Below, in pieces: positions 23,081-33,503 of a DNA stretch of 64,000 nt. The notes below the pieces were generated by a model, which was not told where the DNA came from, did not search any database, and saw nothing but the letters and a program-made list of their open reading frames with translations. How positions within the stretch are numbered: the first letter of the stretch is position 1; the number at the start of each line of letters is the position of its first letter. Location of the stretch: contig CM041292.1 in NCBI GenBank assembly GCA_023052935.1, forward strand, positions 81,664,169 through 81,728,168. The letters run 5' to 3'. Origin of the DNA: Piezodorus guildinii (Eukaryota > Arthropoda > Insecta > Hemiptera > Pentatomidae). The position numbers were made by a program, and so were the translations under genes.

Positions 23081-23458
23081 AAACCAACAATTTATTTATG
23101 TCATGATGAAGCATTGGAAGAAAAAAAAAGTAGCATAATTGTACATAAAATGTAAACGAATAGGCCTCATTTTGCGAGATTTTTAAATACTAGTCCCTTA
23201 AAATTATGTCAGAAGTAGGTAGTTTATAATATAAACTGTTCAACAGTTTAGTTTAGTTTTGTTGGTTACGTACAAGAAATTTAAATTACTCTTAATATTA
23301 AATTAATACATTACCAGACCATTCATATGGTTATTTGCTCAGAATTTCTTACCTGTAGGCATTAAAACATCGATTGACGAAACGTTCAATTTTCATTTCA
23401 GACAGTTATGGTGAGATATGTTGGTATTATTATGCTAATTGTGAGAGGTAGCTAGGTT
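23081..23458. other. no gene seen
   Basis: AT-rich spacer. Confidence 0.5.
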
Positions 23459-23608
23459 ATGATAATGAAGCATGACCGTAGAGCTGAGATATGCCAGCAT
23501 TACATGAGAGGGCATGTTGACACAGGGGCAGCCAAAGCAGCAATGGAATGCATGAAAGACCTCTCAGGAATTCCAGGCCAATGGGACTCCCTCCACTCCG
23601 TTTTTTAG
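23459..23608 (+). other. short unrecognised ORF (49 codons)
   Basis: An ATG-started frame reads MIMKHDRRAEICQHYMRGHV then DTGAAKAAMECMKDLSGIPG and ends QWDSLHSVF. Its composition is ordinary for protein and unlike the translated AT-rich sequence around it, and the DNA is locally less AT-rich. I recognise no family. It may be a fragment of a transposon ORF or a host exon. Confidence 0.25.
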
Positions 23609-23639
23609 ATGTTCTTCTCGTTAAAATTCTTTCTATCTG

Positions 23640-23772
23640 TCTCAATCTGACTCTCATAATATATACATTTTTGTGTAAATATCTATCATATTTATTATAT
23701 TATAACGCTATTCTTGGTTCCCACAAACTTCTTCTAAGCCACAAGACACATCTGATACGGTTTTAATTTAAT
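23640..23772 (+). repeat. fragment of an interspersed repeat
   Basis: CACAAACTTCTTCTAAGCCA followed by AGACACATCTGATACGG resembles CGAACTCCTTCTAAACCACT with AGACGGATTTTGATACAGC at 57503-57545. This 'ACTCCTTCTAAACCACTAGA' phrase belongs to a repeat seen in many arthropods, but I cannot name its class. Confidence 0.45.
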
Positions 23773-23874
23773 GGAAGGAATTAGTCCGGGTGGCGGTCAT
23801 TAAATGAAACAACTAAATAGTTGAAACTATTTAGTTGTTTCATTTAATGACCGCCACTCGGACTCATTCCTTCC
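23773..23874. repeat. near-perfect palindrome, 50-bp arms
   Basis: Arms 23773-23822 and 23825-23874 are reverse complements at 48 of 50 positions, separated by only 2 nt. The left arm begins GGAAGGAATTAGTCCGGGTG and continues GCGGTCATTAAATGAAACAA. The 33 outer bases recur as the inverted ends at 43886-43918 and 44718-44750. The downstream phrase TTCTCAACGGTCAACT also recurs at 44.76 kb. Looks like a head-to-head junction of one repeat unit. Confidence 0.9.
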
Positions 23875-23954
23875 AGTAATTCTCAACGGTCAACTTATTA
23901 CATCCACAATGATAAAAAGAACACGGTTTTAATTTAAGTTTTAAACATATTCAG

Positions 23955-24120
23955 TCATTGATTTTGTTAATTTCAGGAATCTTAAAATTTCCTGATGTTT
24001 GGAATACACATTTTCTAGTGCTTTTAGAGCATTCAATGAATCTGAGGCTATGTATATACTCTCTATCGGGATCTTTCTGGAACAATCTAGAGCCATTGCG
24101 ATCGCATTCACTTCAGTCTT
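23955..24120 (-). pseudogene. I-like LINE RNase H fragment
   Basis: Matches 38.15-38.30 kb: AATCTTAAAATTTCCTGATG, GGAATACACATTTTCTAGTG, AGAGCATTCAATGAATCTGA, then TAGAGCCATTGCGATCGCAT. Encodes, in broken frames, the central RNase H part (SDS.SAL region) on the minus strand. Separated from the 22.2-22.7 kb copy by a SINE and a palindrome. Confidence 0.7.
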
Positions 24121-24699
24121 AAAAATTTATTGATTCGGAGTTCTCTTTTACATATAATAAATGTTTTTGGAAATGTCCATGATGGTGTCCTATTTTTTTT
24201 ATTGAATTTATATTGATTAATTTTAACTATTAATTAATTTTATATATATATATGATAAATTAAAAAAATAAAATAAAAGTGAACTGCCAACCAATTTTCG
24301 GGTTTAATAAAAATCTGTATGACTTAGAAGACATAAAGCTGATTCGATCGGACCAGGAGTGTCTGTTGGCTGACTATTTTTCGTTCTCACGAGCGCCTTT
24401 ATTGCAAAATATATAATGGCTCTCCTCTTAAATTATGTTATTAAAGACCGCACCTACACGAGAGACAAGAGTATTAGAGGAGAGTGAAGCCTGTAAATGT
24501 CTGAGATAGTGTATTATAGTAAACTTTCACACACTTTTAATATATTAGGGGTACTCACTACGTTTGCTATAGCAAGCTATTTGTGTTATTTTGCTAAACC
24601 CGTCGAGTTTCTACAGTTATTTCCTGTATAAAATTGATAGATTTAGCACAATAGCACAAATAGCACAAATTTGTCTTGTATACAAGTATATGTATTCTT

Positions 24700-24841
24700 T
24701 ATTGACTTTTGATATTGTCAATTTCTTACTGTGTACTATGTTATGTTTCTTTAAAATTGCTTATTATGTCATTCAATCTTGTATTTACTGGCCTTAATTT
24801 TATAACTTGTATATATATATAAATATATATATATATTATAT

Positions 24842-24872
<31 letters not shown>

Positions 24873-25200
24873 TCCTTATAACTTTTTAGCTTAGTCAATT
24901 ACTGCTTCATACTGTGTACTGAGTTACTGTTTATTTATAATTTTATTTTTATATTCCTTAAATATTATATTGTTTCTTACTTTATAGTGTGTTACTGTTT
25001 CTTTATAAAAAAAATTGTGTTATATTATTTAAGTATTGAATTGCATTGTACATACTGTGTACTGTTACTGTTTGTTTTTGTACTTTTATTGAATTGCCGC
25101 TGGTGAACTCCTTTCCCACACACGGGCTCGCCTTAGTGGGATAGTGACTTCTACTTGCACTGTAAAATGTCTGTATTTTGATTTAAATAATTAAAAAAAA
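24700..25200 (+). repeat. probable LINE 3' UTR with A-rich end
   Basis: The motif ACTGTGTACT recurs at about 24729, 24910 and 25052, with variants between. The segment then ends with a GC-richer block (TTGCCGCTGGTGAACTCCTT, ACGGGCTCGCCTTAGTGGGA), CTGTAAAATGTCTGTATTTT and an A tract at 25191-25202. This layout fits the 3' end of a CR1-like LINE, but no coding part is attached. (TA)n fills 24812-24873. Confidence 0.4.
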
Positions 25201-25202
25201 AA

Positions 25203-27615
25203 ATGTTAGAACATATCCATGCAGTATGTTCAGCATACTTCGGTACTAAAGTGTTTCGCCCTGTGAGATCTATTTTGCTCTCTTTTATATTCTCATCTAA
25301 TTCTAATTAAATAAATATGAATACGTTACAAAAATGGCCTACTCTCTTCACAAAATACCAACAAAGAAAAATAATGCGACCCGTTTGGAACAATAATTCA
25401 ACTTCGGCCCACAGATCTATGTTTTTATTTTAATAAATATCTGTTTTAAGCTTTTTAAAAAAAAAGAAAAGAAAAGCAAACCAAACGTTTGGGACTTCAA
25501 AACTCCGAAAGTCAACTTAGAACTGTTAAACGAGACTTGGAGAGCAAAACCTATTAATACTTCCTTCGAGAGGAAACTTTTTTTGGAAGGATCTAACAAC
25601 ACAACTGTACAAAATAAATTGAACTCTATGCATATAAAGTAGCAGCACTGTTGTAAATTCGAAACTTGAGCAACCCGTTAAACCAGGCTTAAAACTTCTA
25701 CTTCATTGAATACACATGTTGGAATCGTGATGAATCTTCTGTTTACGATTTGCTTAAAAAAATATACATAAGGATCAGTAAATGAATTTTATTACAATCT
25801 TACATTGATTTTACTTTCACTTTCACGATCGTAAATACATACATTCCAATCCAAATACAATTGATAGATTTTCTCAAGTCCGATTAACTAGTCTCGCAAA
25901 ATAATATATGAGTATTTAGTAGGTATAGTTAAACAATGGAAAGACTTACAAAACTAAAAATGTATAGTAGAAAAAGCTATAGCACCTACCTTGCTCAGCT
26001 TCAAACTACTTTTCGTTATTGAGCAAGGCATATACACTCACAAAGACGTGAACTGTTTCATCATAATCGATTAACCGGAAGCAACACCATGATTTATTTC
26101 AGAAATGATTCTAATAATTATGATAAAACCTGATACATTAATAGTGTTAAAGCATTAAATGGTCAGGTGGATTAAAATTTCTTCTTCAAATGATTTATTC
26201 AAAATAATTGATCGTCTTAGATTATTATTTTTTTATTTATTGAGATGTATAACGATTTGTTTCGATGTGAACAATAGTAATAAATAAGCCCATTTTCATA
26301 CAATATTTACAGAAAACAAAAGTAAAGTCAAAGTAAATAAAGATATGAAATGAATAAAAATATATATTAACAAAAAGAAATAACCTAATATAATTAAAAT
26401 GAAAATATAAGTTACACAAATGAGCATCTTACATACAATTAAAGATGCTATATAAAATATTTACAATCTGCTGAAGATATGAGATACTGAGATTGACCTC
26501 CTACTCGTGGAGATCCAAGAGATCCCAGTGCGTCTCTTTCCGCTGCGTCACTGGTGTGCGCCGGTGAAAGTTGAGAGAGAGTGCCATAGGTACAGCGAGA
26601 GGATTATATTGCTAGTGTTAAAAATCCAGTATAAATATTTACATAACGACTTGGGGCTACTGCCGTTTTAATATTGGAGGAGGGTTGTGGGATTGGATGG
26701 AGGTGTTACGGATCGTGCTAGAGGGTATGGTACCAGGTCTAAAAAAATGGAATATTAAGGTCGTGTGTAATGTACAATTGGTAACATAATAAGGAGCATT
26801 AACTTTAGATTTAAAGGATTAGATGCATTTGATGTCAGAGTATTCAACTGTCCCCCACAAGATTATTATTAGTAGTAAGAAATCTGAAAAATAAACTGCG
26901 AAAGAGTTTATTTATCAATTATATGAGAAAAAGAGAGTCCTATTAATATAGGAACTGGAAAAAAACTCATGACCTCGAATTATTGTTGTCATTCTTAATT
27001 TTGGCTTTTATAATACTAATACTACAATTTATTGACAAATAAATGGAGTTCAAGAAGAAACAAATATATTGTAATGATCGACGTAAATGAAAGTTCTATA
27101 ATGTGCTCCCCACATTTATCAGTCTATATTGTTACCAATGATTTTCTCATTTATTTATTTTTTATATTTCGCAAGTCTTTCACAATGATTTGTATTATTT
27201 TACCTTTTATTGTGGTTTGTATTTTTTTAGTTTCAAGAAATCATGTTGTTTTCCTTAATTTTCCTCATTTAATTATAGCTATTATTGTTTTATTTTGTAA
27301 TTTTCTGACCAAAATTATATAAAAACCTGTTCGCTACTCGTCAGTATTTTACTTGAGGGGAGTGTTATCTTAGCGTAAGATCACCCGCCCCCTACACGTG
27401 GAGGAAACGGGATTAAGGCGTATAACAAAATTTCTTGGGTGCACTTACTTACATTAAGCCCCTCACCCCACCATTTCCATCAAAATAATTTCAGTATCAG
27501 CTTGGAAACTGATCACATCCCCTACCATAGCTAACTGACTTTAGGAAGGAAGTTACTACGCAGGCTAAACCAATTAGAAGCAAGTTTTATCATCTTGTTT
27601 ATTTTATTTTATTAA
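25203..27615. other. no gene seen
   Basis: AT-rich sequence with no recognisable coding region. The frame at 27032-27322 (+), 96 codons, is hydrophobic and AT-driven with no signature. A GC-richer block at 27350-27415 (GGGAGTGTTATCTTAGCGTA, ATCACCCGCCCCCTACACGT) is unclassified. Confidence 0.45.
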
Positions 27616-27617
27616 AA

Positions 27618-27695
27618 GAAGGCATTAGTCCGGTTGGCAGTCAGTAAAATAAACAGTTAAATAATTATTTATTTAGCTATTTATTGTCTGCCAGC
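27618..27695. repeat. degenerate palindrome related to 23.8 kb
   Basis: GAAGGCATTAGTCCGGTTGG then CAGTCAGTAAAATAAACAGT is opposed by TTAGCTATTTATTGTCTGCC. The order GGCATTAGTCCGG, CAGTCA, TAAA matches the 23.8-kb palindrome with many changes. Confidence 0.55.
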
Positions 27696-27977
27696 GTTAC
27701 AATTCGGAACTTATTGTATTTATACTCTTTCCCATTATTTTTCCTTTCTTCTCACTACATTACGCCTTTTCTATCACATAATTCCTATAATTCGTATAGA
27801 AATTATATTTGTTCATATTTATCGACTATATTTCATATTTTAATGTTTTTTGTTTTATGTGGATATCGTTATTTTGTACATTATTTTAAGAATAATTTGT
27901 TCTGTAAATCCTTTATACTAATATAAGTAAGGGTCATTGTAATTTGATTACGTTACCCATCTTCTTTTATGTTTTAC

Positions 27978-28257
27978 AGGGGTCACCTATAGCATAGTGG
28001 CTGGCATAACAGCCTTCTATGCCCAAGGTCACGGGTTCAAATCAGCAGGTGGTCCTAGGAATTTTTTAATGGGGATAAAAATTCCTTAGTTATGCCGTCC
28101 TTGGGAGGGGACGTAAAAAGGTGGTCCTGAGCCTGTTCGATGCCAGGTACTCGTTAAAGATCCCTATTCTAATAAAAAACGGACAGGCAAAATATACCAA
28201 TGTAGCATCACCCAATTAGCCAGAGTAGTATAAAGTGACGTTAAATAAATAAAAGTT
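27978..28257 (+). mobile_element. tRNA-derived SINE (SINE-C), copy 1
   Basis: The head GGGTCACCTATAGCATAGTG then GCTGGCATAACAGCCTTCTA has a B box GGTTCAAATC (28034-28043). The body holds TTATGCCGTCCTTGGGAGGG, GATGCCAGGTACTCGTTAAA, GATCCCTATTCTAAT and TGTAGCATC. The end is GTGACGTTAAATAAATAAAA. Two other copies (50.57 and 57.77 kb) share the order, so family status is certain. The (TAAA)n end suggests a LINE partner with the same tail; the sequence ending near 60.87 kb has one. Confidence 0.9.
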
Positions 28258-28424
28258 ATGTTTGAGGTATTGACATCCTCTAACTCAATAATATATAAAA
28301 TATATTTTAAAAAATGTAATTATGTTTTTTAATTATTCATATACCGTTTTTTCTATATTCTATTTAATTGTTCTTTCGCTTATATGTTTTACCTTGCACT
28401 CATCATATTCCTTATGCATCTTTT

Positions 28425-28612
28425 TAGCCCTGATCATGACCCAAAATGGGGGTCGAAACGTTGTCCAACAATAAATTCTGAATTGTTTCAGTTACTTTTT
28501 ACAACATTCACTTTACTTAATTGTTTGAACTACTTAATTGTTTCTTTTACTGATAGTAAACGGACTAATACCTTTCTGCTCATGTCAGCGGTCAATTAAT
28601 TATATCCGTTTT
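28425..28612 (+). ncRNA. hammerhead-like motif unit
   Basis: AGCCCTGATCATGACCC, a short loop, then GGGGGTCGAAACGTTGTCC: a CTGAtnA box, a GACCC/GGGTC hairpin and a GAAAC box. It is followed by CAACAATAAA and, later, GGACTAATACCTTTCTGCTC and CAGCGGTCAATTAATTATAT, the same downstream order as the 44.65-kb unit. The G of the CTGATGA box is C here, so activity is unlikely in this copy. Confidence 0.55.
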
Positions 28613-28782
28613 AATTTAATTAATTAATTTATGCCTTTTCAAAGAATTATCAATTTCTATTTTACAATTTTTAATGTTTCATTGAATCATAGTCTCCTAT
28701 GAAAATAATATCCTGAATGTGGGCTATTTTGACCCTAGTTTTGAAACTTTTTAAAGTAATTTTATTACTTTTACAATTTCTA

Positions 28783-29079
28783 GGGAGCGGCGTGGTCTAG
28801 TGGATAGAGCGCTAGTCTACTGTTCTCCAGGTCCTGGGTTCGAATCCCAGTTCTGGCAAAATATTATTTATTCTGTTATTTCAGTCTGTGGGCGACCCTA
28901 GGGCATGGAGAACCCACCTGGGGCAGGCCCAGCCTCGATAAAGTGGGTACCCAAATTGGAGAAAAAAACCTGGCGGCTGAGCGTGATTCGGCTTAGTAAC
29001 CTCATTGCACGCCTGTTGGCCTAGATACACTGATCTCAAGACCCTTCATAGGTTTTAGTAGTAAAGTGTTTTTTTTTTC
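28783..29079 (+). mobile_element. tRNA-derived SINE (SINE-A)
   Basis: A full tRNA-like head: A box TGGTCTAGTGG (28793-28803), CGCTAGTCTACTGTTCTCCA, and a perfect B box GGTTCGAATCC (28837-28847). The body has GTGGGCGACCCTAGGGCATG, GGCAGGCCCAGCCTCGATAA and a late CACTGATCTCAAGACCCTTC. It ends in a T-rich run. It is flanked by a 13-bp direct repeat TTTACAATTTCTA at 28770-28782 and 29080-29092. The head is well preserved, but the fused body and the duplication make it a SINE and not a tRNA gene. Confidence 0.9.
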
Positions 29080-29092
29080 TTTACAATTTCTA

Positions 29093-30899
29093 AGCTTGGT
29101 AAACTTTTTAAACATCTAGACTACTTATGATTTAAATTTTGATCAGCTACATACTTTTTTGTCGATGTTGTATTACTGTCTTTAATTTTTATCCTTTAGT
29201 TTAATGATACCTTTATTTTTTTACTTACTTTGGCCCCATGTGGTTTTATCAACTTAAAATAATCGAATAACTAACTAGGGCTAAAGAAAGACTAGGGTTC
29301 ATACGAAAACCTATTCATTTCATTTAACATTTTTTTTGGAAGAAAGTGAAATATAAATACATATTCTTTATTAAAAGTTTGAGTTACAGATATTTGTTTT
29401 ACAGACATAAATTAAAGATTTATACAAAATTATATAAAACCTTGTTAGTTTCTCAATTATTGCTGACGGGAAACAGTCTGCACTTAATTGGTTTTGGAAG
29501 TTCAATAATTTTATTTACAGACCATTTGTAGAATAAAGAGTCCTTTCTTATCTGCCACTAGCGAAACTTGTCATATCAACAGATATCTCCGTATTATCAA
29601 AGCTGAACCCACTCCATTTTTCAACAACAAATTCCCTTCTTGGATGCTGGTCTTAAGGTTTTCTATTAGGGAATTATTGGGATTGTAAGAAGTAGATGCA
29701 ACTAGGTCGACTTGTTAAGGACCTTTATAAGCTTCCAGTTTCTCTCAGTCGTCCTTAGTAAACACCTTGTCACTGTGGCCTGATAAAATGAGGTTGTAAT
29801 CACTCTTCTCATCCCTTGATGGGAGTTCAAAGCTGGGCCAAAGTAGGTTGTAATCTTGAAGGCTAGTTATTGTGAAATTTTAAAATATAAACCTTAACAG
29901 ATATAAGAAAACATTTATACGAATGCATAAAGTATTAAGTAATATTTTTAAATAGGTGCTTGCCACACTAAGTGTTAGGATAAAGAAAACAAAACCACAT
30001 ATTTTACTCGTCATGGGGAGCTTTCGAAATTCTTGGTATACTTCAATGAATGATTGGTTCTTTATCTTACTGGTAACCGCCGAAACTATTTTTAACTGTT
30101 TCCAGGGGTTTAGCAGAGAATAATGTGTTTTTCTCAGTTTAAGTCAGAGTGGCCTGCATTCACAGTGATTAAAATATTATAATTTTAATTTAAAAAGACA
30201 TTGCTTTGTATCTCTGTCCCAAAAATGAGTAAATATTTTATTTAGTAAATATTAAATAACTCACATTTCTCTGTTCATCGGATCATAGCCACTCTAGCCT
30301 ATTGTTGATGTTGATGTTAAGTACTATTTTAAATGATCCTAACATTTTTTTTTCCCTCTTCGAATAACTAGACCAATTTTGAACCTAAAGAAAAACATGA
30401 GAGAAATACTTAAAGATGAGAAAGAAAGTATAAACAAATTAATAGAATTCACGAAAATAATAGGATTCTACCACAGAATATAATTATTTTGACCACGCCA
30501 ATGACCCTCAAGGGTAGAGGCGGATAAGCAAATAAAAAATTATACCAATTAGCACTGTAACCATAAAAGTCGTTCAGATAAAATTTTCTGTAAACAACAA
30601 ATAGGAGTTCAAGTCAAAAGTGCTAGTTAAAACTTGACTGTCTTATTATGTTCCTAATTAAGTCAATAAGTAGTTAGTAAAGTAGTTTTGAAATTTAAAG
30701 TCCCTCGATTCTGATCTTTTCCATCGGCACACTGAAAATGAACTTAAAAATAAATTATCATCCGATACATTTGTAATAAAGCTGCAATAATTGAATATCT
30801 AATAAGCATTCTCAAACATTTATATTTACAAAATCATTACGTTTATATAAAAAAATATATGGTGTTTGTGTTCACAACCAAATGTCTTAATGTTTTTGA
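29093..30899. other. no gene seen
   Basis: AT-rich DNA. A GC-richer part at 29570-29870 shows no coding pattern that I recognise. Confidence 0.45.
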
Positions 30900-31082
30900 T
30901 TCGGTTATCTTTAATAAATAATATACTTTTGCAAGCAGATTTGAAAATTTTATTTTACTATATTATTATTATTTTTAAAATTATTAATAATTTTTTTCAT
31001 TATTTTATTTTATTTTTTAAATTTATTTATTTATTTTATTTGTATTGATTTATTTTTCTTTAACTTTATTTATATATTATAT

Positions 31083-31138
<56 letters not shown>

Positions 31139-31375
31139 TTATTTTTTCCTTCTATTAAACCTGATATATATTTATCTTTGACTAATGCTGTTATATTTAT
31201 TCTTACTACTGATTATTCCTATAGTTAATTGTTTTCAACTATTTGTTGTTGTTTGTTTTTTAAGTAGAATTACTGTTTATTGTTCATTGTTTAACCTAAA
31301 ATTGATTTTCTAAAATGAGCGTCTGGCACTGATGACCGAGATGTTTTGAGCCAATAAAATATAACAACCAATAAC
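30900..31375 (+). repeat. I-like LINE 3' UTR with terminal hairpin
   Basis: A/T-rich sequence with (TA)n (31087-31133) leads to TGGCACTGATGACCGAGATG then TTTTGAGCCAATAAAATATA and a CAA-rich end. It matches, in sense orientation, the end of the minus-strand I-like element at 37.06-37.09 kb. The stem TGGC (31324-31327) pairs with GCCA (31350-31353). No coding part is attached, so this is a severely 5'-truncated copy. Confidence 0.65.
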
Positions 31376-31966
31376 AATAACGATAATATACGTCAATATC
31401 CATAAAAGTATTTTTACGTCCATTGTTATATCTTTTCTTGCTCAAAGGCATTATAAGGTTGCACAATATTAATGAATGAGAGACGTGTGACTGTCTGGTG
31501 AGGCCGTACATACATCTTATAAACTTTTTCTTTAATCTTTTTAGCCTCATGTGAGCTATCCGTGCTTTTGACAAGTAAGTACCTTACCTTATAACTCCCG
31601 ACAACAGAAGGAATGAATTAGGAGAAATGAATAAAATTGATTAATTCAATGACAATAAATTCTACTTCACAATTAAGGACATTTAATCATAAATTAAATA
31701 AAAATCTTCGGAAAATTCGTGCTAATATGTAAAATTTATTGCATAAAGTGGCACCTTTGTTTAATTGATTTTGAAGTAACAGTTGATGTAGTATCTTTGG
31801 CACATCTATCAAGCTATCTCTGAGGCGCTTTGGTCCATGAATAGCCTTGCATCCTCAACAATCGAAGTATTGATTTCCAAAAGGTATTATTTCTATTCTT
31901 TGAAATTTCAGTATAATCTCGCATTAATTGTTTACTAAGTAAATTTATTTGTTTATTTTCTCATTT
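31376..31966. other. no gene seen
   Basis: AT-rich flank of the jockey-type element. Confidence 0.5.
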
Positions 31967-31977
31967 AAATCTAGTAT
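31967..31977. repeat. target-site duplication, left copy (jockey)
   Basis: AAATCTAGTAT occurs here and at 36431-36441, bracketing the jockey-type element. Confidence 0.8.
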
Positions 31978-31987
31978 AAAAAAAAAA

Positions 31988-32306
31988 TACCGTTTTCGGT
32001 GATCACAGCCAAAATTACTGGAATCTTTCTACTCGTGAAGTAAAAAGACTTAACTGCTAACTATAGTTTTTTGGCGTGGTTTCAACCACGGAACCTCATC
32101 GCTTAGCAGTAAGTAGCACGGTCGAACAGCAGCTTGAAGATCTCTGTCTGAAGCCGAAGACTCCTCCTTTGCTCCGAATACTTCTCTCCTTGTTTAGCTT
32201 AGCACCTGTACGCTGTTGGGGTCCACACTTATCCCGTGGACCCAACCCCATCAGCCAAGGTAGCGTCGCGCTGACAAGGCTTTCGAGGTAACTGGCAACA
32301 GAAGAT
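31988..32306 (+). promoter_or_regulatory. 5' UTR / presumed internal promoter of the jockey-type LINE
   Basis: About 317 bases from the presumed start (CCGTTTTCGGTGATCACAGC) to the ORF1 ATG. Jockey-clade elements are known to carry an internal RNA polymerase II promoter in this position. I see no specific TATA element, so the promoter role is by analogy. Confidence 0.5.
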
Positions 32307-33503
32307 ATGGCTGCAGGACCAGCTGGCCCTAGCGATATGGACGTTGCCCCGACCGAAGCCAGGGGTGAAAAAAGAACCCTCACCGATAGCGAAGGTTTTA
32401 TACAAGTGACGAAAAGGAATGCTCTAAAACCCCGCCCGGTCCCTGTGCCGCCACCGGTGTCAACATCAAATAGGTTTGAGGTAATCACACCAAAGAAAAA
32501 GCTCCCTCCTCCCATCATCATTTCGCCACCCATATCTTTTACGTCCTTGAAGGAAGAATTATTCCAGATAGGTATACAAGAATTTAAGACGAACTCTTCT
32601 CCCAAGGAGACGAGATTATATCTGATAAATGAACTCGATCACGACATAGCTGTGAAGTTGCTACGGCATAATGAAAAAGTGCTGTTCCACTCCTACGCCC
32701 CTCGTGGAACCAAAAGATCAAAAAAATTTGTCATTCAAGGGTTCGACCTCGACCATCCTATAGAAGAAATAACAGAGGAGCTGAAGAACAGATTGATTGG
32801 TTTCAGGTTAGCCAGGAGGCTAACCCGGAGAAACGAAGCTGGAGTGGCTTATGAGATTGAAGGAGTACAAGTCATTACCGACCCTTCAGTCAAGATTGAA
32901 GACATAAGAGCCCTCCGCAGCATCGGGAGGGTAATAATAAGGGTTTACCCCTTTAAAGAAGATGGGGCCCCTGCCCAGTGCAGGAACTGTCAGCAGTTTG
33001 GGCACATTATGAAGTATTGTGGCCGCATAGCCGCCTGCCCGTGGTGTGGGGGAACTCACGCCAACAACAACTGCCCTCGTCCGACCGCGGCCAAATGCGC
33101 CAACTGTGGAGGAAGCCACCCTGCCTCTTCAAAGGACTGCCCACGAAGACTGGAGCTAATGAAGAAAAGAAGAAACGAAGCCACTACAAGAGCTGCTGCT
33201 TCTTCAAGACAGCCTAGCAGACTAGCCCAGCCGGACCTACCTCACTCTGGAAATCTGGGAGGAACCACAGCGCCGGCACAGCAGCAGCAGTACCAGCACC
33301 AGGACCTGCCCCCACCACCACAACCTACTAGAGACGGACCGATGACGGGTACCCCTCTATCCCCATCACCGGGCCAGAGTGGTACATTAGCCGACGTATT
33401 AGCGGCTAATGCAAAACTCAGCTCCCAGATCACCCAGCTGATGACGTCAATAAACAGGATAATGGAGATGATGATGAAGGTGATAAGTAAACATTATGAC
33501 TGA
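32307..33503 (+). CDS. jockey-type ORF1, gag-like zinc-knuckle protein
   Basis: 398 codons. The protein should bind the element RNA and form the ribonucleoprotein that carries it to the nucleus. The N-terminal ~90 residues are proline- and lysine-rich. Residues ~95-220 fit the fold preceding the knuckles in insect gag-like proteins (GTKRSKKFVIQGFDLDHPIE, then LARRLTR and RVIIRVYPF). Three zinc knuckles follow: C-x2-C-x4-H-x4-C at 225-238 (CRNCQQFGHIMKYC), CPWCGGTHANNNC at 244-256, and CANCGGSHPASSKDC at 264-278. The C-terminus is Q/P-rich and ends in a short heptad-like helix (LSSQITQLMTSINRIMEMMM). The start is the first ATG of the frame after the 5' UTR. The last 8 bases overlap ORF2 (33496-33503). 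Confidence 0.95.
   Translation: MAAGPAGPSDMDVAPTEARGEKRTLTDSEGFIQVTKRNALKPRPVPVPPPVSTSNRFEVITPKKKLPPPIIISPPISFTSLKEELFQIGIQEFKTNSSPKETRLYLINELDHDIAVKLLRHNEKVLFHSYAPRGTKRSKKFVIQGFDLDHPIEEITEELKNRLIGFRLARRLTRRNEAGVAYEIEGVQVITDPSVKIEDIRALRSIGRVIIRVYPFKEDGAPAQCRNCQQFGHIMKYCGRIAACPWCGGTHANNNCPRPTAAKCANCGGSHPASSKDCPRRLELMKKRRNEATTRAAASSRQPSRLAQPDLPHSGNLGGTTAPAQQQQYQHQDLPPPPQPTRDGPMTGTPLSPSPGQSGTLADVLAANAKLSSQITQLMTSINRIMEMMMKVISKHYD

Noticed and set aside
28783..28860. tRNA gene with perfect A and B boxes
   Set aside because: The head is fused to a ~220-bp body and flanked by a 13-bp target duplication, so it is a SINE.
32307..33503. ORF1 as a domesticated host zinc-finger gene
   Set aside because: It overlaps ORF2, lies within a target duplication and poly-A context, and is a normal LINE ORF1.
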